Positions 1 through 10,286 of a stretch of 64,000 nt of DNA are shown in pieces (the stretch's first letter is position 1; each line of letters begins with the position of its first letter). Source of the stretch: Takakia lepidozioides. Taxonomy: Eukaryota > Streptophyta > Takakiopsida > Takakiales > Takakiaceae. Where the stretch lies: positions 3,722,001-3,786,000 of the forward strand of contig CM060731.1 of the NCBI GenBank assembly GCA_030704615.1, given 5' to 3'. Both the position numbers and the translations under genes were made by a program. Below the pieces are notes generated by a model. The model was not told where the DNA came from, did not search any database, and worked only from the letters and a program-made list of their open reading frames with translations.

Positions 1-955
1 TGGCGCAATTTGGCAGGACGTTGAAAGACGTGTTGAAGGCGGCTAATGTCACTTCCACTAAGGCAAAGTTTAAGGTGAAGCCTAAGGAACCCGGCAACTT
101 CAAGGGCGTCCGAAATCAGAAGGCACTCAACACTTGGCTCTTGCAGCTAGAGCAGTACTTCCGGGCAACCAAGTTGAGTGACGAGGATCGGGTGGAAGTG
201 GCTCCCACCTATTTGAGGGGTTATGCTCAGTAATGGTGGCAGAAACGTCTTCATGACCAAGGTCCAAACCCAGAAACCTTGAGCTGGAGTGGGTTCAAGG
301 AACTTATGAAAAGACAATTTGTGCCCCTCAACGCGTCCTGGCTCGGCCGGGACAAGATGAGGAATTTGAAGCAACGGATGACATTCGGGGATATGTTCAG
401 GCTTTCAATGTGCTATTGTTTGAAGTCGCGGATATGGCGGAATCAGAAATGGTCTTGAACTTTGTGGCGGGACTGGCCCCACGGGCCAGGTGGAAGTTGG
501 AGGGAGAGCCACCTAAGGCTTTGAACGAGGCAATTGAAAGGGCTGAATGTTTCTTGGATGTCCCTAGGGGCGAAAGACAAGGCCGTATAGAGCTGAACCA
601 CAAGAAGACCCGGCGGGAGGGTGACTCCTTCCAACCAGAAAAGAAGTGGGATAGGCCACGCGGTGACAATGGCACATGGAAATCGAAGGGAGGGCCTTCA
701 CACGTCAAGGCGGCACCCGATGCTCCGAAACGGCCTATGGCGGACAGAATGCGACCTTCGATGGAGTGTGCTTTAATTGTGGGGAGCCCGGGCACATGGC
801 TAAGAAGTACGCGAAACCCCGACAATTGAACATGACTCGGGCGACCCCGGAGCTGTCCGAAGATTCCATCAGCCGCTTGGTGGAAGCGGTGGTCGCCAAG
901 ACTTGCAAGGTAGGCAACTACTCTTGTGAGTTGTATCAGGAGACTGGCCCTTTGC
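1..955 (+). pseudogene. Gag pseudogene of chromovirus copy 1
   Basis: Remnant of the capsid/nucleocapsid polyprotein. Recognisable pieces are the capsid segment around LNTWLLQLEQYF (21-233), a second segment at 410-829 and the zinc knuckle at 765-820. A TAA at 231-233 replaces the Gln codon seen in the other copies, and at least two frameshifts follow. The knuckle reads CFNCGEPGHMAKKY, so the last Cys of the CX2CX4HX4C pattern has become Tyr. The start lies outside the window. The homologous Gag in copy 3 is about 406 residues. Confidence 0.88.
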
Positions 956-3900
956 GTAAAGGGAGTCAGTTGATGTTCATGAGTGGGATAATTTCCGGAA
1001 CTAACGTGTCGTTGTTGGTGGACACAGGAGCATCGGACTCCTTCATGACACCGGCAACGGCACGGAAGCTGGGACTCCCGACAAGTGATATGGGGGCCTC
1101 TATTGAAGTACATTCTGCCAAAGGAGAACCACAATTGGCGACGAGGTTGGCGTTCGATGTTCATCTTCAGCTCGGGAGTTGGGAGGGACGTGAGAACTTC
1201 ACCATTTGCGAGATCGATGAAGTGGATCTCATTTTGGGGATGACCTTTTTGAGCAAATCTGGAGCGGTCATAGATGGCCGCAAGAGAATATTCACGCTAC
1301 CATGTGGGAATGGTGGCGAAGTGTTACGGGTTCGGAAACGCCCAACCCGAGTGGGAGGGCAATAAAACCTGCTGTCAGCAAAGGAATGGGCCGTGGAGGA
1401 GCCACACGAGCCCCAGTTTTTGTTTTACGTAAGACAAGTGGAAGGAGAAGTCGATAGGGAGCCGAGCCCAGATTGGATCAAGGAAATTTTGGAGAAATAC
1501 CAGGATGTGATGCCGGAGGATTTACCAAGCGGTTTGCCACCGCGAAGAGGAATTGACCACAAGATAGAGGTGATACCGGGATCGGAGCCGCCTGCCAAGG
1601 CGCCCTACCGGTTGAGCCACAGAGAGTTAGTCGAGCTGAAGGCTCAGCTCAAGGATCTAATGTCAAAGGGGTACATCCGGCCGAGTAAGTCACCCTACGG
1701 AGCCCCGGTGCTATTCACAGACAAGAAGGGTGGGACGCTGCGGATGTGTGTCGATTACAGGGCTCTGAATAAGGTGACTATAAAAAACCGGTACCCTTTT
1801 CCAAGGATTGACGACCTCTTCGATCGGTTGGCAGGAGCGAAGTATTTCAGCTGGATCGATTTGCCCTCCGGCTACCATCAAATCCGATTGGCGGAAGGAG
1901 ATGAGGAGAAGACCGCGTGCAGGACAAGATATGGTTCATATGAGTTCTTGGTGATGCCTTTTGGGCTCACCAACACTCCCGCGACCTTTAGCACGCTAAT
2001 GAACAGCCTTTTTCAGGAGTGGTTGGATGACTTTGTGATCGTGTACATCGACGACATTTTGGTGTACTCAAAAACAAAGGAAGAGCACATAGAGCACCTA
2101 AAAGGGTATTCCAGAAATTGCGGGAAGGGAAGTTGTATGCCAAAGCTTCAAAGTACGAATTCGGGGTCACAAAAGTGGAGTTTCTAGGGCATGTGATTAC
2201 ACAGGATGGGATCAAAATGGATGACAGAAAGGTGAGGGCGATCTTGGACTGGGAGCCTCCGACTTCGGTCCTGGGAGTGCGATCCTTCCTAGGACTCGCC
2301 TCCTATTACCGAAAGTATGTGAGAAATTTCGCCAAGATCGCGGGGCCGCTGTCAGACCTTCTGTGTAAGTCCAAGGTATGGGTATGGAACACCTTTTGTG
2401 GCCAAGCTTTTGCTGAGTTGAAGCAGCGGATGGCGGAAGCTTTAATCCTGAAAATCCCAGAGTTCGACCGTCCATTTGAGATTCATACAGATGCGTCGGA
2501 CTTCGCAATTGGGGATGTGCTCATGCAGGATGGACGTCCAGTGGCTTACGAAAGTAAGAACTTGAATGAGGCGGAGCAATGGTGGCCTACACACGAGAAA
2601 GAAATGAAGGCGGTGGTGCATTGCCTTGAGCTTTGGCGCCACTATGTTGGTTCCCGGTGAAGGTGTTCACGGACAATGTCACGGTGAAATATTTTGCCAC
2701 GCAGCCTAAGTTGTCCCCAAAACAACTTAGGTGGCAAAACACTTTGGTAGTGTTTGACGTGGATATCCAGTACAAACCAAGACGGGACAATGTGGTGGCC
2801 GATGCTTTAAGTAGAAAGCAGCAGCTCATGTTGGTGTACAGGGGCGAGACGGCGCTCCAAAGGAAGATCCGGAAGGCTTACCCGAAGTCCGTGATTCGGG
2901 ACTTAAGGCTGGGGATTAAATTGCAGTTCCACTTGCACAATGGACTGCTTCGGTACAAGCAAGAGCGCCTCTACGTGCCGAAAGGAGAGATCAGAGATAG
3001 TCTCTTGAGAGAATGCCACGATGGCCCGCTTGCGGGCCACGGCGGAGCCAAGCGAACCGTGGCACTCTTGAAAAAAAAGTATTTCTGGCCCAAACTGAGG
3101 GAGGAGGCCGAAGAGTATGTCAAGACATACACCACATGCCAACAAAACCGGAGCGAGTACAAAAAACAAGTGGGGCTGTTACAACCCTTGCCGATTCCAG
3201 AGGGGTCTTGGGAAAGTGTCTCGATGGATTTCATAACTACTATGCCGCTGTCAAAAGGATTCGATGCAATCATGGTGGTGGTGGATAGGTTCAGTAAAAT
3301 GGGTCATTTCATTCCCACCAAGGAGACGGCAACGGCGCAGGAGACGGGGCGACTTTACTTCGCCCACATCTTCAAGCATCAGGGACTTCCGAAAGATATT
3401 GTCTCGGACTGCGATCCAAAGTTTACAAGTAAATTTTGGAGGGCACTTTGGAAGAAAATAGGGACGAGGCTCAAGATGAGCACCGCCTTCCGACCTACGA
3501 CAGACGGCCAAACGAAAAGAGAATGTGGGTGAAGCAGATCTTGCGGAATTATGTGTCAGCAGACCAATCAGACTGGGTGGAGCACTTGGATGCGGCAGAG
3601 TTCTATTATAATAACACAAAACACTCCGCAACGGGAGTTTCCACTTTCGTATTGGTCTATGGAAAAGCACCTTTGGTGCCGACAAATAGGGCCGCCCAGG
3701 ACGTTGAGGAACCGGCAGCAGTAGCGGTGCTGGAAGAACGCAAGTGTTTGTTGGAGCTCGCAAAGTACAACATTGCCAAAGCTAGGAAACGGTAATGATG
3801 GCAGGCGAATCGGAAGCGGAGGGAGTTTGAGGCAGGCACGGAGGTCTAGTTGAACATCAAGAATTTTCGACTACCTCCGGGAGTGAATCCAAAGTTTGTA

Positions 3901-4506
3901 CCTCCGTATGCGGGGCCCTTTCGCATCCGGAAGGTTATGAATGAGATTGTGTATAAATTGGAGCTGCCGGCAAACAGCAAAGTGCATCCGGTATTCCACG
4001 TCTGCCTTACTTCAAAGACGAAGTAAGGCAGGCGTATGAAAGGCAGGCGAATCGGAAGCGGAGGGAAGTGAAGTTTGAGGCAGGCACGGAGGTCTGGTTG
4101 AACATCAAGAATTTCCGACTACCTCCGGAAGTGAGTCCAAAGTTCGTACCTCCATATGCGGGACCCTTTCGCATCCGGAAGGTTATGAATGAGGATGTGT
4201 ATGAATTGGAGCTGCCGGCAAACAGCAAGGTGCATCCAGTATTCCACGTCTCCCTTTTGAAGCCTTACTTCAAAGATGAAACGCGTCCGAATCGGCATCA
4301 AGTGTTGCGTCCGCCACTTGTGCTGTTGGATCATGTTCAGATGAACCTGAGTACGAGGTGGAGGCAGTGCTTAAGTCGAGGAGGTTCAAGAATCGAGAAA
4401 CGGAGTATCTCGTGAAATTGAAGGGTTATCATCAAGTGGAGGCAACTTGGGTGCGTGCCTCAGAAATGGGAAACGCATCCGAGGCGGTTGCAGCTTTCGA
4501 ATGGTG
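956..4506 (+). pseudogene. Pol pseudogene of chromovirus copy 1 (PR-RT-RH-IN-chromodomain)
   Basis: Protease keeps its active-site DTGAS (about 1020). RT keeps [10 protein letters not shown] and the YIDD catalytic box (about 2046). A frameshift near 2105 moves RNase H into another frame, and another near 2655 follows it. Integrase has the HHCC finger with its first Cys changed to Tyr (KTYTTCQQ) and the first two catalytic Asp; reading frame is lost at about 3520 just where the catalytic Glu should be. The GPY/F module is duplicated (3801-4262), and the chromodomain follows in mixed frames (about 4340-4500). Pieces lie at 956-1365, 1393-2187, 2118-2660, 2633-3532, 3436-3795 and 4068-4415. Confidence 0.9.
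3801..4262 (+). repeat. Tandem duplication of the integrase GPY/F segment
   Basis: About 215-220 bp coding for the region from RQANRKRRE to the end of PFRIRKV...VFH occurs twice with an offset of 242 bp (3801 and 4043). The first unit has several small deletions and an in-frame TAG (GGTCTAG, about 3845); the second is closer to the intact reading in copy 3. The junction carries a near-repeat of GTAAGGCAGGCG. Copy 3 has a single unit, so the duplication arose in copy 1. Confidence 0.9.
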
Positions 4507-5407
4507 ACCTCGAAACCGGAAGAAGCGTTGATGGGGACATCAACCTTGGATCGTGGGGGAGGAAATGTATGATTAGCCCGGCTTAGCTAGCTCAGGAATC
4601 CGATTACAAAAACTTGTGTTGTACAAATTTTGTTATAAATGAAATGGTTTCCAAATGTTGTGCGTCCTATTTTGTTTGGAATGGTGATGCATGGTATGGT
4701 TGGCTAGTGTGTAGAATGCATGCTAGCTTACAAAAGTGGAAGAGGTGAATTGGATTAATTGTACAATTGCGCAGTGCCGAAATCGGGTGACTCCCATCCA
4801 AGGGGCAAGGAAACTTGCGCCTTCTTTGGGAGTTCACGTGCTAGTGCGTACCTGGTGCGTGCGCGTACTATAACTGCGTTACCAAGGGGGTTGTCTTGTA
4901 GTGCGGATTAACGCGGAAGCTACTTGCTTCCGTTCACGTACTATAATCGTGTAACCTTGGGACGAAGTTGTATTGCGGCTTCGGTGTATTCCCGTACCTC
5001 AGGCTAGCATTCCAAGGCGGACCCAATTGTAGTGATTGGGACGCATGGTTGGTTCAAGGTTATCTTCCTAGTCAAAAATGGTTCAAGGTGAACCCTTGCT
5101 GATGCCAAAAGTGGCATCATGAGCGATCCCAGATTCGATCCTCGGGGAGGGTCGTTCCTTGGCCTTGAAGTGGGCTAAGAAGAGTGCACTGGGTGGAGCT
5201 TGAGAGGCTTCACCCTTGGCCGGGACTTGGAGGAAGTCGGCCGAACTAGCTAGTAGAGAGTTGAGTCAAGTGGGGGTTTGGTTCTTTGCCATGGGACGCC
5301 ATGGTACGGAAACAAACTCCTTGATGTGGGACGCCACAACTTGGATGTTTGTTTCTACAAAATGGACAAGTCGATGAGGACATCGACTCCTTGTTGGTAG
5401 AGGTGTG
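4507..5407 (+). other. Noncoding 3' internal region of chromovirus copy 1
   Basis: About 900 bp between the chromodomain and the LTR with no ORF. The same block is found in copy 3 (26702-27605, inverted), so it belongs to this retroelement family. It ends in a short purine-rich stretch, GGTAGAGGTGTG, just before the LTR start TGTCGCGG at 5408, which would be the polypurine tract. Confidence 0.75.
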
Positions 5408-5472
5408 TGTCGCGGCCCTTTGCCTCGAGGGCAGGGGGTCGGGACACAAGAGGGGCTGCCCCTGTGGTGGGG

Positions 5473-6320
5473 CACTACAACAGATCGCGGTAATTATGAC
5501 TGCCAAACCATGGTAGTCATGGTTTTCATGACTTTGACCATGACTGCACCATGTTTTTATATGAAATTGACCTCCCGCAGTCGTTCATACGACTGTAGTC
5601 ATATGAACGACTATCTAAATAGTTTTCTGTATGACTACATGGCTTCGGAATGGGCGGAAGGTTGGTCAACGGCAATTGACCAGATTTAGCTCACCATTCA
5701 TAGTCATTTCCATGACTACAGTGTACATGGATGAGGTTACATAGTCATGATGACTATTGGCGATTTTGTAATTTGGTGTGTATAATACAATTAAAACACC
5801 ATATGATCATATGAATGACTAATGGGTGAATTGGTTAACAGGTAGTGAACTATAACTCTTATAGTAAAGAGGTTGCAGGTTCAAACTCCTCTAAGTACAA
5901 TCAAATGGATAAGATGGCCCTAGGGTTAGTAGGCGAGCTAGGGATAGCATGTGGTACCCTAGATGGATTGCCATGTGGTTTTTTCATTATTATAAAATGC
6001 ATTATGCCACGTGACACAATGCGGTGCGACGCGGCGTTTGAAATAAGTTTTTAATTTTTAATTTTTTTTAATTTAATTTAATATTTTAAATCAATTGCAC
6101 CTCGTCACGTGGCGCGGCAGCGGCGACTGCAGTATGGTATGTATGACTGCAATGAGGGATATCACTTGGTTCATATGACTGTAGTCATCCGGACCGTACC
6201 ATCTTGTACTCATTGTATTGACTTGGTTTGCACGACTTACAGTCATAGAAGTTATATGTACCGTTTATGACTGCAGAATAGTCATATATACAGTCATAAA
6301 TACCGCGATCTGTTGTAGTG
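5473..6320. mobile_element. Non-autonomous CACTA (En/Spm) element, 848 bp
   Basis: Termini are CACTACAACAGATCGCGGTA at the left and its inverted complement at the right; the similarity continues through TTATGACTG with one mismatch. The host LTR has five G at the insertion point in other copies but 4+4 around this element, which means a 3-bp GGG target-site duplication, the size CACTA elements make. Inside are many copies of TATGACTAC/GTAGTCAT-like words close to both ends, as expected of subterminal transposase-binding sites. It has no transposase ORF. The first 13 bases equal the terminus at 8041, so the larger CACTA family could have mobilised it. Confidence 0.92.
5824..5900 (+). ncRNA. tRNA-like sequence (possible SINE head) inside the small CACTA
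   Basis: GGTGAATTGGTTAACAGG resembles a D-arm/box A, and GGTTCAAACTCC resembles box B (consensus GGTTCGANTCC) about 45 bases later, with a possible anticodon hairpin between (CTAT...ATAG). The acceptor stem does not pair well, so this is not a functional tRNA gene. It may be a tRNA-derived SINE head. I could not define its 3' end or target duplications. Confidence 0.4.
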
Positions 6321-6366
6321 GGGGCAGTGGCAACAATAGGTACGGGGGCTGAAACACCCTTGAGTG

Positions 6367-6751
6367 GGGGGCTGCTATTTCATGAGCCATGAGCAGAGTC
6401 GTAAGTGTCGGAAAAAACATGAGCAGGACTATTTTCCAGAAATGAGTGTCCGTGGGAATAGGGTTGAGGGTGTCACGGTCATAGGGGGAGAAGGACCTCC
6501 CGATGAAGGAGATTCGGCAATGTTTTTTAGAATTACATATTGAAAGGCAATGTTTCGCGAATGGTAGGGTGGTAGTGCTCTGTACAATGGGGGCCCATTT
6601 CAGCCTACCAGCCATTTGCAAAATCCACCCACACTCCCTATCCCAAACGAAATGAGGAATGATGTATTCTGGGAACGATGGATACAGAATAGAACAAAAG
6701 ATGGTACAATGGGGTTTTTATTGATCCACATGAATTGTTTCGATGACTAAC
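6367..6751. other. No gene recognised
   Basis: 385 bp between the truncated LTR and the palindromic repeat array. I see no credible coding or structural feature. Confidence 0.5.
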
Positions 6752-7006
6752 ATGGAAATGCGGTGCCGCATTTCCAGAACGGACATCGTTGTTTCTCCAA
6801 TTCCAGACCCTTCGACGGAAATGTTGCACCGCATTCCATTGTCCAATGCAAAATTTTGATGACGGACATGGAAATGCGGTGCCGCATTTCCAGAATGGAC
6901 GTCTTTGTTTGTCTAATTCCAGACCCTTCGACGGAAATGCGGCACCGCATTCCATTGTCCAATACAAAATTTTGATGATGGACATGGAAATGCAGTGCCG
7001 CATTTC
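6752..7006 (+). repeat. 116-bp tandem repeat with nested palindromes
   Basis: Two full units (6752-6867, 6868-6983) and a partial third. 116 is not a multiple of three, so it is not a coding repeat. Further isolated copies of the same palindrome lie at about 7044 and, with changed bases, 7118. Confidence 0.9.
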
Positions 7007-7337
7007 GAATTCGAAGTATGGAAATGCCATGTCAAGAAATGAAATGCGGCACCGCATTTCCGTTACGACCAGAACGGAGGAGTGGGAGCTGCCATAAATT
7101 GCTGCATGGAGAAAAATGAAATGTGGTGCCACATTTCCGAGCTTGGGCATGTACATGTTTCCTTTTACTCAGATATGGATTTCCTTCACCTCAGGACTCT
7201 GATATCGCTAACCTTTACATATTCATGTGGACAAGGACATTGTAGAAATGAGACCACAAATTGTAAAGAGTGGGTCAATTACAACAATTCTTGAATACAT
7301 TGAAACACAACACACAGAAGTGAGGGACGATGGGTTG

Positions 7338-7343
7338 TTTTAT
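7338..7343 (-). terminator. AATAAA polyadenylation signal
   Basis: TTTATT on the plus strand (AATAAA on the minus strand) lies about 70 bp past the stop of the ORF at 7414-7938. Confidence 0.35.
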
Positions 7344-7413
7344 TGATCGAACACGGTGTCTCACATTTAGCAACTCCAGACAAATCTAAGCCCTTCTGCC
7401 TTCTACATGGGCG

Positions 7414-7938
7414 TCACCGAGTCGACAGAACTTCGATAGCCCTCAAAACAAGCTCATTACTGACGCGGCACCTCCAGGTAAACTGCAATGCGGTCGTTCT
7501 GGTGCCCTTGGTAGAGCTGACGACAATGTCATGCCCATCAATGATACCACCATCATACATTGACAAGGTAACTATGGGCCTTATGTGCCCGTGCGATTCG
7601 TCTTTGCAACTCAGCCGAATGTCTTCATACACTGGAAGAGCGGAGTGACTCCCACGAATATAGTTTTCCCCGGTGCCGTTATCCCTGGTCCACTGGCAGC
7701 AGTTCCAGCGCCAAAGCGAGGCCGTGCGTGATCTGTTCGGCATCCCATTCCAGCTTGGTATATCGAGGTCAACATTTTTCAGGACCCACGGACCGCATAG
7801 TCCCTCGCCCTCACCTTGCTCAAATCGGTAATAGCCCTCCAAATACTCCATTGCGCGCAAACTCTCCCGCTTGATTCCAGAAGCGTCAGTGAAAACAGAG
7901 AGCCACACAATGATGTCTCCTGATTCTGGTTTGAACAT
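7414..7938 (-). CDS. Unknown 174-residue protein inside the foldback-like unit
   Basis: Single ORF beginning MFKPESGDIIVW and ending LRAIEVLSTR. It is rich in Trp, Gly and charged residues and looks like a soluble beta-rich domain; there is no signal peptide or membrane segment. I do not recognise the family. The start ATG lies right at the inner edge of the inverted repeat copy, and an AATAAA signal occurs about 70 bp after the stop, so a complete transcription unit is plausible. It could be a captured host gene or an element-encoded protein. Confidence reflects uncertainty that it is expressed. Confidence 0.4.
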   Translation of the reverse strand: MFKPESGDIIVWLSVFTDASGIKRESLRAMEYLEGYYRFEQGEGEGLCGPWVLKNVDLDIPSWNGMPNRSRTASLWRWNCCQWTRDNGTGENYIRGSHSALPVYEDIRLSCKDESHGHIRPIVTLSMYDGGIIDGHDIVVSSTKGTRTTALQFTWRCRVSNELVLRAIEVLSTR

Positions 7939-8040
7939 CGCATATCGTATTGGACAATGGAATGCAGTGCCGCATTTCCGTCAAAAGGTCTAGAATTGGA
8001 CAAACAACGATGTCCATTCTGGAAATGCGGCACCGCATTT
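7938..8040 (-). repeat. Inverted copy of the 116-bp palindromic unit
   Basis: Reads on the minus strand as GAAATGCGG/TG/CCGCATTTCC, followed by the same spacer words as the left array (GGACATCGTTGTTTGTCC) and the second palindrome. It is opposite in orientation to the units at 6752-7006. Confidence 0.9.
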
Positions 8041-8670
8041 CACTACAACAGATGAGCATTTTTATGACTTCATATATGACTATTTTTTCAGTCTTATATG
8101 CGTTCATGACTACATCACTCTGTAGTGAAAAAAGCCCTGCCATAGCGATTAGTCCTTAGGACTGCGTTTTGCAAGTCATATCCGTGACTGCTTGCGTGGC
8201 ACCTGGAGTCCTGCTGCAGAGAGGGTTGCAGTCACAACTATATGACTAATACATGACTACATTGTCTGTTGAACGCTGCCTACATGGAGAGGCTTCAGCG
8301 GGACACGTGCGCCACTGCGCAAGCGACACGTCATGCATTCGTCAGGGGATCGTATGACTATATGTCTGCAAAGTGATGCCTACATGGAGAGGCGACGGAT
8401 GGACACGTGCGCCACTGCGAATTTGACATGTCACGATTTATTGCCATGATCATATGACTACATGTCTGCACAGTGATGCCTACATGGAGAGGCGCTAGCG
8501 GGACACGTGTGCTATGGCAGATTTCACACATGGTGACTACATGACTCGCTCATATGACTACAGGGATGTCTACATGGAGAGTTGTTAGGGGGACACCTGT
8601 TGCACTTGAGATGTGACATGTGGCACACAGACAAAATATATGACTACGGATCTTTACACGTGGTGAAAAT
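8041..8670. repeat. Subterminal repeats of the large CACTA
   Basis: Dense TATGACTAC/GTAGTCAT-type words in both orientations, plus four tandem units that each carry TACATGGAGAG (at 8281, 8381, 8481, 8571; periods 100, 100, 90 bp). Units contain GGACACGTG and a downstream GACA(C/T)GTCA. Subterminal arrays of this kind bind the TnpA-type protein in En/Spm. Confidence 0.8.
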
Positions 8671-9199
8671 ATGGATAAAGAATGCCGTGTCATTTACTGC
8701 CACGTGTTCTGGTTTGAGCAGGAGAGATGCCACGTGTCATCAAGATTGTTTTCCGAAATAGTTTATATTTTTAATGTTTATATTTTAATTTTTAGTTTTC
8801 ATTTAATATTTAAAAGAACAGGGTGCAGCCTTGGAAAATTTTATTAAATGGTATTATTTTTAATAATATTATTTAAAATGAAAGTGAATTAAATGATTTA
8901 AATTCTTCATTACATGGTGAAATTCCAACATGAAAACAGAATGGATCCCTCCTGCATACTATCAACCACAAGGAGAATGAAAATAGTCAACTACAGGGCA
9001 ATACAAGCCCTATAAATCACATTACAAAAATCAAATGAGACCAATGTCCCAATGGACACCTCAAAAGCCACAAGGTCAAAAAATCCATGCCTCAAAAGGC
9101 CCCAAAAAACAAGCAAGCCCACACATGGGCTGAATTGTTGTAGCTAGTATGTTCTGGTGCTATTAGAATCAAGAACTCTATTAAACAGTGCAATACTGA
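8671..9199. other. AT-rich noncoding stretch of the CACTA element
   Basis: 8750-8900 is very AT-rich. The remainder would be the 3' untranslated side of the accessory gene that ends at 9200. No ORF recognised. Confidence 0.5.
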
Positions 9200-9965
9200 C
9201 TATCCCTTCCGCAGCTCCATAAGTTTCAGTAACTTTAGACTCCAAAGTGTTGTCTGGCCAACCACCTGTCCCAACTCGGTATGTTTCCTAACACCATTCA
9301 CATATGGTAGAGGGGTGTTACTGACACATGCCTCTTTGATGTACACACAGGCATAATCAAGGGGCACGGTAGGGTACCCGTAACCCACCACAGCACCTTG
9401 AAGAGCAACAATCAACCCTACTCCACATTTCTTGCGTTTGGAGTTCACATCCAATAGCCGAACCTCGTCACCCACCCTGAACTGTGATCCCAACTCCACA
9501 CAAAAAGAAACACGATGTGAAAACCCATGACATACACACGACTAGGACACTCAACATTTGCAAATTAAAGAGAGCCCCAAGGTTGGAAAAAATAAAACAA
9601 ACAAGACAAGGGCCTGGACTTACTCCATTTGCAGTCTCGAGTGGTTGTGAGACCTCTTTTGGGGGGCTACTCGCCGGGTCGACACTCTTGCCCTGGTCTG
9701 TACCGGCTTGTCGACAATATCACCTTTGTTTGTCACAAGTTCCTGTGTCACAGACCAGAGAACAACCAGGAAAACAATGAGCAAACAGGAATAGTGAATA
9801 GAAACAAAATCCAAGTATGAATCAAACAAAAAAAGCCAACATGAAAACCTGCAAAGAAAACCTAGCATTAATCAAGCAAACGAGGAGAAGCATCCAGGAA
9901 AGCAATGCAATGAATAAACCCACAAAACTTGTAGCCTCTGGAGCACTGTCAGAATGTTTGTACCT

Positions 9966-10286
9966 TCACAATAGTAGTGTTGTATGGTTGTTGTCCGAAA
10001 ACAGGCTGAGACTCCAAAAACTTGGGAATACTGGCAGCTTTATTGTTTGCCGTCTTCTTGGTGTGTCGTCAACAAGAACAGTGTCCTCATAAGTCCATTC
10101 TGGCCAGTCTGCCCACACTCTAGACAAGTTCTTGAAATATGGCTTTGAATCAGACCCCTTACGGCATGGGAGGACTGGATCCTCGTCATAGTGAAGGGCA
10201 TCCCACTGGAAAACCAGCTTAGTGTGGGCTGCAAAAATATAGTCCACCATTGGGAAGAAGTTGCGAGCTTGGCAACAAGACCACAC
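9966..10286 (-). pseudogene. FCP1/NIF-type phosphatase C-terminal fragment inside the CACTA accessory gene
   Basis: The reading MWSCCQARNFFPMVDYIF followed by KLVFQWDALH, KPYFKNLSRVW and TVLVDDTPRR matches the second half of the FCP1-homology (SCP-like, HAD superfamily) domain in order: the IWSSA...VVDYLF helix, the LLFCWDQSHC strand, K...LKDL.K.W and the LLDDSPYKA loop. The first half with the nucleophile motif DxDxT is not seen upstream, so no activity is expected. It lies in the same orientation as the accessory exons, between the transposase block and the last domain, and looks like a captured host exon. Alternatively it is an unusual native domain of this CACTA family. Confidence 0.55.

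Larger units (their letters stand above)
1..6366 (+). mobile_element. Ty3/gypsy chromovirus copy 1, decayed, 5' end outside window
   Basis: Gag, protease, RT, RNase H, integrase and chromodomain coding can be followed in order, then about 900 bp of noncoding DNA and the start of a 3' LTR (from 5408). The LTR is split by a CACTA insertion (5473-6320) and resumes at 6321, but similarity stops at 6366, so most of the LTR is missing. The 5' LTR lies beyond the window. Many stops and frameshifts make it inactive. Copies 2 and 3 in this window are the same family, and comparison with them defines the lesions. Confidence 0.93.
5408..6366 (+). repeat. 3' LTR fragment of copy 1, split by a CACTA element
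   Basis: 5408-5472 and 6321-6366 join to match the first ~110 bases of the 725-bp LTR seen in copies 2 and 3 (TGTCGCGG start). The interruption is the CACTA element at 5473-6320. After TTGAGTG at 6366 the sequence is unrelated, so the LTR was later truncated. Confidence 0.88.
6752..8040. mobile_element. Foldback-like unit with palindromic tandem repeats
   Basis: The left side is a 116-bp tandem repeat (units at 6752, 6868 and a partial third at 6984). About 103 bp of the same unit lies inverted at 7938-8040. Each unit has two copies of a palindrome with arms GGAAATGCGG and CCGCATTTCC around a 2-base centre. Long inverted ends made of tandem repeats are typical of foldback transposons and some Mutator relatives. 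A minus-strand ORF with a polyA signal sits inside. Target duplications are not recognisable because the right edge abuts a CACTA terminus, so classification is tentative. Confidence 0.5.

Noticed and set aside
397-1164. 255-residue open frame on the minus strand opposite Gag
   Set aside because: It is antisense to the Gag-protease region; the same antisense openness appears opposite copies 2 and 3 and follows from their codon bias.
6752-7120. CRISPR-like regular repeats
   Set aside because: Units are direct tandem copies without unique spacers, in a plant nuclear context.
6638-7156. 172-residue minus-strand frame with internal repeats
   Set aside because: It is the translation of the 116-bp palindromic repeat, whose period is not a multiple of three; repeats fall in different frames.
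8119-8126. GTAGTG as a right CACTA terminus about 85 bp after 8041
   Set aside because: The inverted end would need CTGTTGTAGTG; only the last bases match, and subterminal repeats continue beyond it.
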